The notes under the pieces are model-generated. The model was given only the letters and a program-made list of their open reading frames with translations, had not been told where the DNA came from and did not search any database. Shown in pieces: positions 47,971 to 60,696 of a stretch of 64,000 nucleotides of DNA (position 1 is its first letter; the number at the start of each line of letters is the position of its first letter). A program made the translations under genes and the position numbers. Origin of the DNA: Colletotrichum lupini. Its lineage: Eukaryota > Ascomycota > Sordariomycetes > Glomerellales > Glomerellaceae. Where the stretch lies: positions 5,332,001 through 5,396,000 of the forward strand of contig NC_064679.1 in assembly GCF_023278565.1 (NCBI RefSeq), read 5' to 3'.

Positions 47971-50677
47971 GATCTGCTACAAATAATCGATAACTCTAAC
48001 AGGATCATCGAAAACAAGCACCTAGCCAGTCGCTTCAAGCAAAACGTTCTCCTCTCGTTATCTCTTTCGATAAAGGCATGTTTGGGTTTATACTATGTCC
48101 TCTAAACTATGCCCACCTCACCAATTCAGGAGAAAAGCAGCCAATCCTTCTAGTTTAGATTTTAGAAACGTCATTGGTGCCGGCAAAAGAGTCAAAAAGT
48201 AACTAGATATCTCAATGCCCCTGGCCTGCCGCTCAGGAAACGTTAGCTTTTGCCGTGCTACGGAGTCTATTAGTATTTGGGATTTAAGAAGAATTCGCGT
48301 GAGAGAAGTATCGGCTCTGTTTTAGTGCTTCTTTGGTCTTGTTCATAGCCCGGATATTCTAGATAAGAGCGTATAATCGACTACCATAAAGACTTAATCG
48401 CCCATTGCCTAGCCCTCATCCATGATTCTATAGCTTTAATAGTCCTGCTCTTAGCAATCGTTCTTAACTTGTGTTAACTGTTGCGATTACGTTTCAGGAT
48501 TCGCAAGCCATAGAGGGGCCCCGCAAGGTCTTCCATACATAGAGCGTTGTCTTTCTTTACCAGAAAGGCGAGGAAGACTTCCCCAAATGCATTATATCCG
48601 TCTCAGAATCATTTGTTACAGGCTTTCCGGGCACTTGGCCGGTCAATTAACCATCGCTATCGTAAGGACCTCTGGAAGAGCGCGATCTACAATACTTCTA
48701 CCATCCTGTTATAGAACATAGCTTAATGAGACGGCGTGACCTCCATAGACCTCGACATCGTTCTTGACGAGATCGGTCATTGGGGGTCATTTTCTAATAA
48801 CAAGGAGTTTAAGAACAAATCTTACCAATGCTCTAGGAGGTAGAGGCGAGATGTAATGGGTGATCGAGCGACAAAGCGATGGGCCAGAGATGAGGCGAAC
48901 TGCATCAATCTATTATAGTAACAGAGCTCGGTGATCATTTGCCAAGTGACGACAGGAGTGTAGACTCCTTTGAACAGCAGTACCTCAAGAAGGCTATCAG
49001 GCCTCTCATCCTATGTCGTGCATAGCAGGTGACAGCAATGATGCACTCGCATAATCTAGATATTGCGGCCCCCTCAGCACAGCGTTTTCGTTTCTCATGT
49101 GAGATTTATTCAATGTTCGTTTACCTGCATTTACTACTGGTCGTTGTTTCTTTTAGCTGTGTCGTGCCTAGGATGTAGGTATGAATCTGGAGGGTGGTCG
49201 ATCCTTGCCGTGCTCGATGCTTCCTCCAGCTGTTCGGTCCCAGCCTTGCGTTGTTCCCGATTCCCAACCAGTGAGTCACCCAGACATACACATTCGCCTA
49301 TAAATATACGCGAATTCCTCACAGGATTTGATCAAACATCTACACAAGTCTAGTAAGGCTTTGACTTTGTTGACGAAGTACTGTGCCAATGACGAATTCT
49401 ATTACCTGTTCGCCGTATTCGAGCATCGTGACATTCGCAATGCTCGCTGGACATAATGGCCTCAACTTGAAGTCACATTTATACTGCCGAGAATGGCCTT
49501 TCATTCTTCCATCCTCAAGTACAATAGAGGTCAGCAAATCCAGCAGGTAAATGTACCATTATAACGCCTCATCTTACTTATTCATGGCATAAAATTATCC
49601 AGACATCATTTTTAGTAAGTTGAAATGCAAAATAACTGCACAAATGAGCATATTGCCAATACGGCCGGTTACTATCTATAAACTCTACGCCGAATCCGCT
49701 CGAATCTGCGCACTTTAGGACTCTAGAAACTCCGACCATTACTCCAGGCCACCCCAAGTCGATCGCGCCTCGAATGCTAAGCCCGCTGCCTGACAACAGT
49801 AGGATAATAATGAAGAGGCAAGGATGGAATTTCGGTGTGGCTAAAAGTAGGTGGTTTGGCTTTTGCTAGAGCGGCTTATCAACTCAACACTGAGTGATGC
49901 TAATGAAGTTTTGCTTTGCATTACCCAGAGAGGGTGTCTCTTTCCGTGCATCCGGTGTAAATTTCCCCAATGAAGTTAAAGAACATTAGAGTTCGCCACG
50001 TCTCCACAAGAAAACCTATCCTGGACGTGGTCGTCAAGCTGCCTGCCCCTTCAGGTTACTGTCGTGGTAAAACTACCCCGTACAGAACAGGCGCTAGCAT
50101 TCTATTCGGACTTATAAACTCTCACTTTGCAGGTACGGAAACGACCTAATCACTACCTTACTTGGCACGTCTACAGTGAGTAAGGCTGTTTGAAAAAACG
50201 TGGGGTATTAGGAAGTTGAGCTACCTAGTCACTTAGAGGTTTTGTGTCATTACGTATCGGCTTTTAGGCTAAATAGATTGATCTGCGTGGATACGAGGTA
50301 CTCCCGCAATTTTTACATCTATGTATTGTCGTGCGGGAGGACTGAGATGCATTTTACATGTAGGCTATCCTAAAATTCACGGAGATCTCCCTTTTACCCG
50401 CTTTAGTGTGAACCATTGCCGTCGTTTGATTGAAGTTAAAACACAATTCTATTATCCTTGATCATATTGCTCACGCGCGCCAATACTATCATTCTCTGCT
50501 ATTTCAGGTTGAATGACTGAACCGCACGAATGATGTTTCTGAAGTAAAGCTTCATTTTAAAAAGGTGCATATAGAGTGATCCTGGTATTTATATTCCGCC
50601 GTCCACTTCTGTAGGAAACGAATCCCATTAAGTAATCAACGCGATTAGATACGAGAATCTTCATGATTAATTGCAAA
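47971..50677. other. GC-normal gene-poor stretch, about 2.7 kb
   Basis: No frame with a recognisable domain was found on either strand. A minus-strand frame at 49578-49796 has a hydrophobic leader-like stretch if extended upstream (CLFIIILLL at about 49800-49830) but has no ATG and no supported splice to neighbouring frames, so I do not call it. Composition is normal, so this is not a RIP desert; it may hold decayed genes. Confidence 0.4.
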
Positions 50678-50707
50678 CATCGACACGTCCAGCATCGACA
50701 CGTCCAG
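50678..50707 (+). repeat. 15-bp tandem duplication before the GH43 start
   Basis: CATCGACACGTCCAG occurs twice in a row (50678-50692 and 50693-50707), ending one base before the first ATG. It lies in the presumed 5' UTR. Confidence 0.9.
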
Positions 50708-50708
50708 C

Positions 50709-52076
50709 ATGATGTTTTCTTCTAAGTACTGGGTCAATCTTTCTTTTTTACTGGCTCTAAGTCTCTCTCCTTTTGGCTCAGGGATCGTCAGAGCAGACAA
50801 TCCGATCATCCAGACCGATTTTACAGCAGATCCGGCGCCGGTTGTCTACAATGACCGCGTCTACCTCTTCACCAGCCATGATCAGGATTCCGCAACCACT
50901 TGGTACAACATGAAAGATTGGCTGCTATTCTCGTCAGCAGATATGGTCAATTGGCAACATCATGGCTCACCAATGAGCCTTGAGACCTTCTCCTGGGCTA
51001 CCGTAGACGCGTGGGCAGGGCAGGTAGTTGAACGCAACGGCAAATTCTACTACTACGTCCCCATCAACCGTGGCCCTACCTGGGCGACCTTCGCCATCGG
51101 AGTGGGTGTCAGCGACAAGATCGAAGGGCCGTATGAAGACGCTATCGGCGGTCCGCTTCTCGCTAATGGCCAATTCGACCCTACTGTCTACATCGACGAT
51201 GATGGCCAGGCGTATCTTTATTGGGGCAATCCAGACTTATACTACGTCAAACTGAATGAGGACATGATTTCCTACAGCGGTGACATCGTCAAGGTACCCC
51301 TCACAACAGATGGCTTCGGCGATCGCGGTAACGGACAAACTATGTACCAGGAGGGGCCTTGGTTCTACAAGCAAAATGGCCTCTATTACATGGTCTACGC
51401 AGCCAAATGTTGCCCTGAGAACATCCAGTACTCGACTAGTCCAAGCCCGACTGGACCTTGGACCTACGGCGGTATTGCTATGGCTACTGGAGGAACGAGC
51501 GACACCAATCACGTGGAAATTGTAGAATTCAAGGGCAAGCAGTACTTTTTCTACCACAACGACGCCCTTCCCGGTGGTCAATCCTACAAGCGATCTGTCT
51601 GCGTCGAGAGTTTCAGTTATGGAGCGAATGGAACCATTCCGCAAATTCCGATGGCATCCGAAGGTGCAGCACAGATTGGCTCCTTGGACCCTTTTGTCCG
51701 TCAGGAAGCCGAGACGATCGCCTTTTCGGAAGGCGTTGAGGCTCAAATCACTGCCTCTGGTGGCATTGCCGTTGCATTCATCAACAGTGGTGATTATATC
51801 AAGGTCAAGGGTGTTAACTTTGGCACTAGAGGCGCGAGCCAATTTCGTGCCGCTGTCTCATCTGCAACCAATGGCGGCCGCATTGAGTTGCGTCTTGACA
51901 GTCGCAGCGGACAATTGATTGGGACGTGTACCATTGGGAATACTGGGGGTTGGCAGACATGGTCAAATATCACATGCCCTGTGAGAAATGCGATTGGCAA
52001 ACATGATCTTTTCTTTGATTACATTGGTAACGGCACTGAGTATCTGTTCAACGTCGATTGGTGGCAATTTTCGTAG
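50709..52076 (+). CDS. secreted glycoside hydrolase family 43 with C-terminal CBM6
   Basis: A single-exon 455-residue protein. Residues 1-29 look like a secretion signal (LSFLLALSLSPFG core, cleavage probably after VRA). The GH43 five-bladed propeller runs from about 32 to 325, with the expected catalytic residues: base Asp41 in TADPAPVV, the pKa-setting Asp157 in FDPTVYIDDDG, and acid Glu215 in YQEGPW. A CBM6-like module (RQEAETIAFSEGVE ... YLFNVDWWQFS) covers about 328-455. GH43-CBM6 enzymes act outside the cell on arabinoxylan or arabinan side chains and xylo-oligosaccharides; the exact substrate cannot be read from sequence. Start choice: the first of two tandem ATGs. The gene looks intact and unmutated. 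Confidence 0.93.
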   Translation: MMFSSKYWVNLSFLLALSLSPFGSGIVRADNPIIQTDFTADPAPVVYNDRVYLFTSHDQDSATTWYNMKDWLLFSSADMVNWQHHGSPMSLETFSWATVDAWAGQVVERNGKFYYYVPINRGPTWATFAIGVGVSDKIEGPYEDAIGGPLLANGQFDPTVYIDDDGQAYLYWGNPDLYYVKLNEDMISYSGDIVKVPLTTDGFGDRGNGQTMYQEGPWFYKQNGLYYMVYAAKCCPENIQYSTSPSPTGPWTYGGIAMATGGTSDTNHVEIVEFKGKQYFFYHNDALPGGQSYKRSVCVESFSYGANGTIPQIPMASEGAAQIGSLDPFVRQEAETIAFSEGVEAQITASGGIAVAFINSGDYIKVKGVNFGTRGASQFRAAVSSATNGGRIELRLDSRSGQLIGTCTIGNTGGWQTWSNITCPVRNAIGKHDLFFDYIGNGTEYLFNVDWWQFS

Positions 52077-52136
52077 TGCTTGAGTTGTCAAGGCTCCTAT
52101 TTAAGTAGGGTAGCTATGTATTATGGGAGCTTGAAG

Positions 52137-52195
52137 CCCGATCCCGTCAAGGTCGATCTTTTGCGCCTATGAAGTCAGCCAAAATCCACTACATA
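52137..52195 (+). repeat. unmutated B module of the R1 family
   Basis: CCCGATCCCGTCAAGGTCGA followed by a short spacer and ATGAAGTCAGCCAAAATCCA..CTACATA matches the RIP-mutated B modules at 32505, 32607 and 37866, which read AATCCCGTTAAGGTCGATCT ... ATAAAGCTAGAAAAAAACTA. Differences are mainly C/T and G/A, with the GC-rich state here. It lies between the GH43 and ABC genes. Confidence 0.75.
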
Positions 52196-53215
52196 GGAGA
52201 TGCCAGTCCGCATTATATCTTCTTCAAGCCTACCCTTGTGTCTTCAATAAGGCCAACATCATTTACAACTCAGTCGATGACACACGCCAGTCTATTCATG
52301 TATCATATTGGGGCTACCTCTGTTAGACAATCTCGACAACCTCTCTGTCCAGCGATTGAGCCAAGACCATCTCATAGTACATTCCCCGCCTCTGGAAAAG
52401 TTCCTCATGAGTGCCGTCCTCAGCAACTTGGCCTCTGTGCAGCACAAAAATTCGGTCGCAGCGCTGTATAGTCAACAGGCGATGAGCCACGGCAATGGTG
52501 GTCCGGCCAGGCTTCTCTCGCGCGACCGCCTCGATGGCAGCTTGTACCAGCACCTCGTTGGCGGTGTCTAGGGCGCTAGTGGCTTCATCAAAGAGTAACA
52601 CCTCCGGCTCGCGGATTAGCGCTCGAGCGATTTCGAGACGTTGGCGCTGACCCCCGGAGAGAGCGACACCGCGGTTTCCGACGTCGGTCGCGTATCCGTC
52701 GGGCAAGCTGCTAATAAAATCATGCATGTTGGCCGAGCGGCACGCGCGCTCCACGCGATCATCTGCGTCGGGCGCCGCCGCTTCATCGTCTGGAAGACCA
52801 AGGAGAATGTTATCCCGGATGCTGCCCTGGAAGAGCGCGGTATCCTGCGACACAAGGCCGATGCGGGAGCGGTGAAATTGTACGTCCAAATCTCGGATAG
52901 TTGTGCCCTCAACGAGGAGCTGTCCAGAGTTGATGTCGTAAAATCGCTCTAGAAGGGCAACAATGGTACTTTTACCGCAGCCCGAGGCGCCTACGATGCC
53001 AACGGACTGGCCCCTTAGGATCTTGAGATTGAGACCGTGTAGTACAGAGCGATTTGGCCGGCTGGGGTATGCAAAGGTCACGTCGCGGAATTCGATGGCT
53101 ACCCGGTTGTTCTCGCTCTCCGGCAATTCCTTGACGCCGGAGGAGGTATTGATGGGAGGCCGCGATATGCGCAAGTCAATGATGTGATTTGCCGCCGAAT
53201 GTGCTCTCGAAACGT

Positions 53216-53301
53216 CTGTTACAAAGGTACCCGTTAGTATTCTAGTCTTTTACTGCCTGAAGAATCCGACTTGGGATGTGTGGCTTGATGAAGCAACTTA
53301 C
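53216..53301 (-). other. intron in the ABC transporter gene
   Basis: An 86-nt intron with donor GTAAGT (minus strand, at 53301) and acceptor AACAG (at 53216). Splicing joins TTT TCG TCG A to AC GTT TCG AGA in phase, giving FGFSSNVSRAHSAANHI. Confidence 0.8.
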
Positions 53302-53343
53302 TCGACGAAAAGCCGAACAGAACGCCGCCCGATTGCGACCCCA

Positions 53344-53553
53344 TGTCAATAGGTGTGTGACACAGGGAAGAAGCTCACAGAGGCCAACTACTATTAGGGT
53401 CTAAAAGAGAAATTACTGAAATCTGCCCTTCCCTCGAGGTATACTACTAGCGCTCTATATATACCTAAGCTACTCCTTTATTACTTAGTCCCCCTTTTTA
53501 TACCCCCTTAAGCTATCCCTTAACTAACGAGGCCTAATTAGCAAGGCTTAATA
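53344..53553 (-). repeat. gypsy-3 LTR (left)
   Basis: 210 bp; starts TGTCAATAGGTGTG and ends TTAATA (from CTGACA). Its outer (left) ~100 bp keep C and G where the other LTR has T and A, while the inner end is mutated. Confidence 0.95.
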
Positions 53554-56500
53554 AGGTACTCCCTCCCCTAGGCTTTATCTTAAAGCCCGCTTATAGTTTA
53601 TATACGCTACGTTAATCCCTTACTTAGGAGGTCCTTAGATATATAATATAAGGGCGGGTATAAGCGGCGCTCGTTAGCCCGAGTATAGACCTCTTACTCC
53701 GGATAATAACCCTATAATTCTATACCTAGGTCGCTCCTACTTATAAGCCGTCTTTATAACTACTAGTACCTAAGCGGTCGTTGCCCCACTTTTATTTATT
53801 AATATTAACCCCTTTCTAAGTTATTATAATTCCGAATTCTTTTTTTTTTTTTTTTATAGTTATCTTTTTTATATATAATCTCTTATTTTTATTAGTATTT
53901 ATATTACTCCCTTATTATATAAATATTATAATTAATAAATATTTCCTAGATCCCTATTCTTATATACTCTTTATACCTAAGTAAGTCTTTTTTAGAGTTG
54001 TTTCGTAGTTATTATTAACTCGTTTTAGTATAATTATAGTCCTTAATTATAGTATTATTATTATTAGTAATAGAACGGTCGTTAGTACTACGGGTACGTT
54101 TAGTAATAGCCGTAATAGTAGTCTACTTAAGAAGCCTAATATCCCCTTTACTCGCCCTAACTTCGTACGTATATTACTACTTATACGCTACTTATACTAA
54201 CTATTATAAACTCTTATTAAAAAAAAGAAAAAGGTAAACACTAAGAAGATCGGGGTTAGCTAGGTACGCCCGCTCCCCTACCCCGCCTATATTATATATA
54301 AGGCGCTTAATTTAAAAATCGAGTATTATAATTAGCTAGGTTAGTAATTTATAGCCCCTAGTTTGCTCTTTTATTTAATACTTCTCTAGGATTTAGCGTA
54401 TATTATATTAAATATACCGCGCAGAACTATTTTTATAAAAATACGGTAAGCGCTTAGTGCTATTATTACTCCGTTACTTTTTTTAAATATTATATTAATA
54501 GCGTCTTAAGTCCCTAAGTCTACGGAATCTATAGTACGAACCCTTTAAAATATTATACTCGCTTTTAATAGTAACGTTTATAATTCGGAGGTTTATTACT
54601 TTATTATTATTTTATTATTATTATTACTTAGGTCGCTAATATTATTCTATAGCTCTAGTAGACCTACCGAATCGCCGCTAGTAATATATAAAGGGTACTT
54701 AAGCGTACTAATAAAGAGGCCCGCTCGACCCCCGTTATTAATAATAACGATAATAAAGTAGCTATAAGCTCTTCTTACGCTACGTCTTCGTCCTATAATA
54801 ATACTATAATTATACTACTTCGTACTATTTATAACAAAGTACGCTACTTTAATAATATTCTAGCCGGTATATAGTCGCCCTACCTACGCTCTATGTTCGT
54901 AGCTAATTATTTATAGATTTGCTAATAATAAGGAGCTTATTTCTTTTATAATAACCCCTAGGATAATAGCTAGGGCGGCCCTTTTATATATAAGGGCGGT
55001 CCCTCTATAGATAAGGGCAGTCCTTTTATACGTTATAAGGATTAGGGAAACGGTTAGTAATTAGCGCGTTTATATTACTTAGTTATAGTTATATAGCCCC
55101 CTTTTTTCGTTATTAATAACTAGTTCGCTATATTATTAGGCTCTTTAAGAGCTAGGGCGCGCTACTTAATTAAAACTCGTTCTTTATATATACTAATTAA
55201 CGCTACGTCTTCGATATACCTAGCTAGTTCTTACGTATCTTTGTTACTACTATATCCCTTTTATTAGATTAGGTATTATCGCCTCCTTTTTAGCCCTTTA
55301 TATTATATAATATTTTTTATTTTATAAAATAGCTCCCCGTTTATATCCTTAATAAATAAGGGCTTCTAAGGGGCTTCTTTGTAATATTAATATAGCTTAA
55401 GTAAGGATATATAGAATATATTATATATTTTATACTATATTAATACGTCTAGTTAGTAAGCGACCCCCGCCGTTCTAACTATTAATTTAACTTCGAATAG
55501 GCCTAGATACTTATTAACTAACTTCTAGCTAGGACGCTACTTCTTAATATTCTTTTTTAATAATAGTACTTAGTTACTTACTTTATATAATATATCTATC
55601 CTAGCTTTATTAGCTTATTACTTATATATCTCGCGTACTTTTTATATAAAGGGTTATAGAGCTTTTTAATTAGTTTATAATTAAGCCGTACGCTCCTTAG
55701 CTAAAATATTTTATATACTATCTTAAGTCCTTATTAAGATTAATATAGGGTACGTAAATAAGAACCTAAATAGGGCCTTAGTAGGCGTTTTATAGATTAC
55801 TAAGTACTAGGCGTTATTATATATAAAATCGGCTAAGTAAAGACGCTATACCTAATCCGATTAGTCTTAGGTATAAAAGTAATAAAGGTATTACTCTAAG
55901 TATTAGTTCTACTATTCTATCTAACCGTCCGTTTATAAGTAAAACGCGGTACTAAGATACCTTTTTATTACTAAAAAGTAATAGAAATAAGTTTAAAACT
56001 TATTTATAAATAACGACCCCCTATTAGAAACGATCCCTTTAGGTATTTTAAACTTAATAAAGATCTTTATAAATAAGAGGTCTATAAATCCCTAGGCTAT
56101 AAGGGTCGTCCTCGTAGTAATATAGACGCTATACTTTATAAATCGGTTTATTACGACGAGTACTACGTTATAGGGACGCCTCCCGATTAGCGTAGTTAAT
56201 ATAAGTAAGCCTATAATAAAGTCTAGTAATATCTCTTATTATAGCCTAACTAGGGTAAGTAGGGGGCGTAGTAAGCTATACGGCTTATAATAACGAGGCT
56301 TTGTTTATTAGTATATTATATAAGTATTAATATAACTTTTTATATCCCTACTCACTCTATTTTAGTAATAATAGCGTTTTAGTAGTACTATCGTCCGTTT
56401 TATATTATAATATCCTACTATAAATATATCGTAATATATTTTAATAACCTCCCTCCTTAGCCCCTTATATAGCGGTATATAAGTACGGCCGCCGTAATAT

Positions 56501-57840
56501 AATAGCCCTCTAGAGTTATATACTTAGCTCTATCGTTACTTCTTCTTAGCTAAATAAGGCCGTTAGTTCTTCTTAATTTATTACCTATTTTTTATAAAAA
56601 CGTCCTCTTATTAAGTAGCTTATAGTTAACTTATTATTAATAACCCCTCTTTACTAAATATTATTTTAAATACTCTTATTATATTAGAGTCCCATAAAAT
56701 AAGTAACTTACGATTTATAATTCTAATAATAAGTTTAAATAGTTCTTTAAGTATTATATTATAACTTTAATATCCTAGGCTTATAGCCCCGTTATACCTC
56801 TCGAAGTACTCCTCGGAATTCTCTCAAACTAGAGCTCCTAACCTCTTTTACTTACTTCTCCGTATTATTACTAGTTCTATTTCTAAAATACTTATTATCC
56901 TTTTTATTTAAGAGCCGCTCCTATAGCTCGTCCTCGTATATTTTATTATTATAACTCTAAGGGGCTCTTATATATTTCTAATATTATAAAGGTCTTTTCT
57001 TATTTTTAATAATAGCTCTTTTACTCCGCTATTGTTATTACTTTTATTATAGTTAAATCTTCGTAATAATTTATCCGCTAAGTTTTTTATACTTAGCTTA
57101 AACTTAATCTCGATATTAAACGCTACGAGTTCGTTTAGCTAGCGTAACTATCTCCTATTTAGTCTTTTTTTTATATTTAAGAACTATAAATTAAAATAAT
57201 TTATAAATATTACGACTTAATCTTAGCTATAAGCGAGGTAGTATTACTAGTTCCTTAGTACGTTTATAATAGCTAATAGCTCCGCGTCTCTTATACTATA
57301 ATAGCTCTTCGTATTTATTAATTTCCTTAACCTATAAGTAATTAGGTACTAATTACCCTTAAATAATTACGTAATTACTAAGCTAATAGCTCGAGCTAAA
57401 GTATTTATTTATAACTATATAAGTAGGGTAGGGTTAAAATATCGTAATATTAGCGCGTTAGTAAATATTACTAATAGCTTTTTAAACAACTCTACGGCTA
57501 ATATTAATAGCTCTAATTATCCCGGTTTTACTTTCTTTAGTAAGTTTATTAAAAGTGCCGTTATTTTAGTATAGTTATTAATAAATCTATAGTAAAACCC
57601 TATAAATCTAAAGAACGTTTATATATTTTTAACGCTCTTTAGAAGTAGCTAATTCGCTATAGCTTCGGTACGCGCGGGTTCTATTTCTATACCTTTATTA
57701 AATACGATATACCCTAGGAATCCTATATATAATATATAGAACTCGTATTTATTACTATTTAAATATAAGTTCTATTATTATAGTCTTTATAGTACGCTAC
57801 GTACGTACTCTTTATACGCTACGTAGTCGTTATTATATAT

Positions 57841-57980
57841 TAAGGTATTGTCTAGGTATATAATATAGACGGTATTAACTAGGCTGCTTAGAACGTTATT
57901 AATATATGCTTAGAAAGTCGCGGGCGCGTTAGTTAGCCCAAAAGGTACGACTAAGTACTCGAACTACCCGTATTTAGTAT
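57841..57980 (-). pseudogene. gypsy-3 reverse transcriptase box, YLDD changed to YLDN
   Basis: The minus strand reads EYLVVPFGLTNAPATF, a stop where Gln is expected, then AYINNVL and IIYLDNTLIY (57847-57858 codes YLDN). This is the Ty3/gypsy palm region. One Asp of the catalytic pair is now Asn by a G-to-A change, and CAA became TAA. Confidence 0.88.
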
Positions 57981-59061
57981 AAAAAGCCGTCTTTTACTTA
58001 TCGCTCTTAGCTATATATATACAGTAGTACGCGTTCTTAAGGTTTAGCTTTATAAAAATAGAGGTATTAAATAATCTATTTAGTATCTTTCTAATTAGTA
58101 ATAGTAGCGTTCTATTTTTTTATATAATCTTATTAATCGCTCTATAGTTAACGTAAAGTCGTAGCTCTCCTCTTTTCTTAAATATAAAGAGGATAAGTAC
58201 TCTTACCGGGCTTATAAAAAGGCGTATTTAGCCCCTAGCCTCTATTTTTATTAAATAGTCGCATAAAATCTCGAGCTTATAGTTTAATAGTAAGTAAATA
58301 GGTCCCTAGAGAATAAGTACTACGTTATTTAGTTTAATACGGTAGTCGTATAGTACTTTATTTAGTAGCGAGATAGTCTTCTTTTTTAAAAATAAATTAT
58401 TAAAGTCCTAATAACGTAGCTTTTAGTCCTTAGCTACGCTCGCTAGTACTATGTTACTATTTATAACTAAGTTAATTATAATATATACGAGTATTACTAA
58501 AACTAAGTCGTTTAGTAGCCCCTTTTTTAGGGTATCTAAGCGGATATATCGTTCGTAAATTAAATACCGCTACTTTTTTTATTTCTAACTAATTAGCGGG
58601 TTAATATCCTCTAGCTAGGGAAAACCGAGGATAAGCATAAGTATTATAATATTAGCTATTATAAAGTAATATAGCTATATTTTTATTATATAGTCGCTAT
58701 TAGTAATTCGAAGCCGTAAGTAGTAGCTTCTTAACGTCTCTATTTATTTACCCTCGACGTTTACTAACTATAATAATAAGTAAATTCGTAGATTAGCGTT
58801 AAAGCTATTAAGTAGCTTAATATTAACTACGTTCCCTTTTACTCCTAAATTAATAAGGGCGCTTAGCTTCTCCTATACGTAGTTTAAATATATATAAGTC
58901 GGGACGTCTAAGCGCCGCTCTTATTAATTACTAGTTACTCTTTTTATTAAGATAGTATTCGAACTCGTTACTAGTCCGTACTACTTAGTTAGGGCGAGGT
59001 CTAATTAATAACTAGCGGCCTTATGCCCTTTTTAGTTATATTTATAATATATAACGCTCGG

Positions 59062-59103
59062 GTAGCTATTAATAAGGTGCCCGGTTTTACTATAATTATA
59101 GTA
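59062..59103 (-). pseudogene. gypsy-3 gag zinc knuckle, cysteines lost
   Basis: The frame YYNYSKTGHLINSY fits C-x2-C-x4-H-x4-C with the three Cys codons changed to Tyr (TGC/TGT to TAC/TAT) and the His kept. Stops upstream of it fall at probable Gln codons. Confidence 0.75.
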
Positions 59104-60486
59104 TTACTAATATTACTCCTATAATCGTAAGTAATCCTTTATAATATAACTAGTCTCTTTATAATTATAATACGTAGTATCCTTACTAAGCGAGTTACGG
59201 CGTGTTCTTTATATATTTAACTTATTAGCGCCCTAGTATCTTCTTATTAACTCGTTCGAGTTTAAGTTAAAATATTACCTAAGGGACGTTTATAAGCTCC
59301 TTACTAATAGTAAGGATTATTTAATACGTCTTATTAATAATACTAGTTATAAATAAGTTTATAAAAGTTCTATTTACGATACTATTATAAAGCGTAGTTC
59401 GGGCCATAGCTTATTTATTAGCATAGAGATTCTCTATTTCTTTATTAAGATATATTCTAATTCTATTTCGAGCTTATTAATACGGCTAACGAACTCGTTA
59501 ACTTTTTCTTTTTAGTTTTATAAAGTACTATTTAGTTATATACTCGTTACTATTCCTTAGCTAGTAGGATCGAATAGGTTATTTTATAAGAAGGTCTCTA
59601 GTTCCTCCTATATAACCTAGTTTATTATAAAACCGGGGGTCCTTTAGTAGTTAAAAATATAGTATATTTAAGAGGTTTTTATACTACTACTTAAGTAGCT
59701 AACTATATATACTACTTTATTATAATCTATTCTTATTTATTAAGCTTATAAGTCGAAGTAATAGTAATAATTAAAAAAGAAGCTCTATAGATCCCGTATT
59801 AATTTATTAATATATAATAAGTTAGGGAGGGATAGCGGTCTAAACGTAAACGTTCTACTTATAGTACTTACTTAAGTCGGGAGGGAGTTAGTAAATAAGG
59901 GCTTAGGTAGTACGAACTCGTCGCTTTATTATTACTTAAGCAGCGCTTTAAGTACGGCTTTATTTATTAAACTATTCCTAGTCCGGGGGTTTACGTTTTT
60001 ATTTATATTAAAACTAACGTCCGAGGCTATTATAACTAAGATTATAGCCCTTAGCGCAGGGGCCGGGCTATTTAAAAAGCTTTATAAACATTCTAAATCT
60101 ACTCGTTTTTTATATAAGCGCTCTTTATATATTATAATAAGGATTTCTTTTTCTAATTATCGTTCTTATTTTTATAGTTTTATTAGCCTATTACTTATTA
60201 TTTAGTTTAGGTATTAGTAAGTAAGGGTAAGAGGTTTGCTATTTTATTTAAAATTCGTTAATATTCTTAGTAATATGGTCCTTTTATATTATTACTACGT
60301 TATTCGTCTTATTACGCTTTATTTTTATATCGTTTACTAAGGAGGAAGTAACTCTAGGGGGTCTAATAAAAAAGAGTCGTTTTTTTCTTATTATCGTAGT
60401 ATTAATAGCGCTCTCTTATTACGTCTCGTTCTTATTAGTATTTTAAGCTTTTAGCTTAGTCCCCTTTATAAATAGAGATTTTAAAC

Positions 60487-60696
60487 TATTAATAAGTATA
60501 TAATATAGGGAAGAAGCTTATAGAGGCTAATTATTGTTAAGGTTTAAAAGAGAAATTACTAAAATCTACCCTTCTTTTAAAGTATACTACTAGCGCTCTA
60601 TATATACTTAAGCTGCTCCTTTATTACTTAGTCCCCCTCTTTATACCCCCCTAAGCTATCCCTTAACTAACGAGGCCTGACTAGCGAGGCCTGACA
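60487..60696 (-). repeat. gypsy-3 LTR (right)
   Basis: 210 bp; starts TATTAATAAG (from TGTCAATAGG) and ends CTAGCGAGGCCTGACA. The inner end is heavily mutated while the last ~25 bp, next to the ABC exon, keep the original C and G. Confidence 0.95.

Larger units (their letters stand above)
53344..60696 (-). mobile_element. gypsy-3: complete Ty3/gypsy LTR retrotransposon inserted in the ABC gene
   Basis: A 7,353-bp element with two 210-bp LTRs (53344-53553, 60487-60696). The LTR runs TGTCA...TGACA, a perfect 5-bp inverted terminus, and is flanked by exact duplications CCCCA (53339-53343, 60697-60701). Orientation is minus: a purine-rich tract (GGGGAGGGAGTACC on the minus strand) abuts the LTR at 53554-53570, and gag zinc knuckle (59062-59103) precedes RT (57.84-57.98 kb) when read leftward. 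Integrase should lie at 55-57 kb; I did not resolve its motifs. The interior is RIP-mutated. Confidence 0.92.

Noticed and set aside
49578..49830. Possible small secreted protein on the minus strand
   Set aside because: A hydrophobic leader-like stretch is present but there is no ATG in frame, and no splice site links it to neighbouring frames.
51237..51842. 201-codon minus-strand frame in the GH43 gene
   Set aside because: Shadow of a strongly supported plus-strand enzyme; no recognisable domain.
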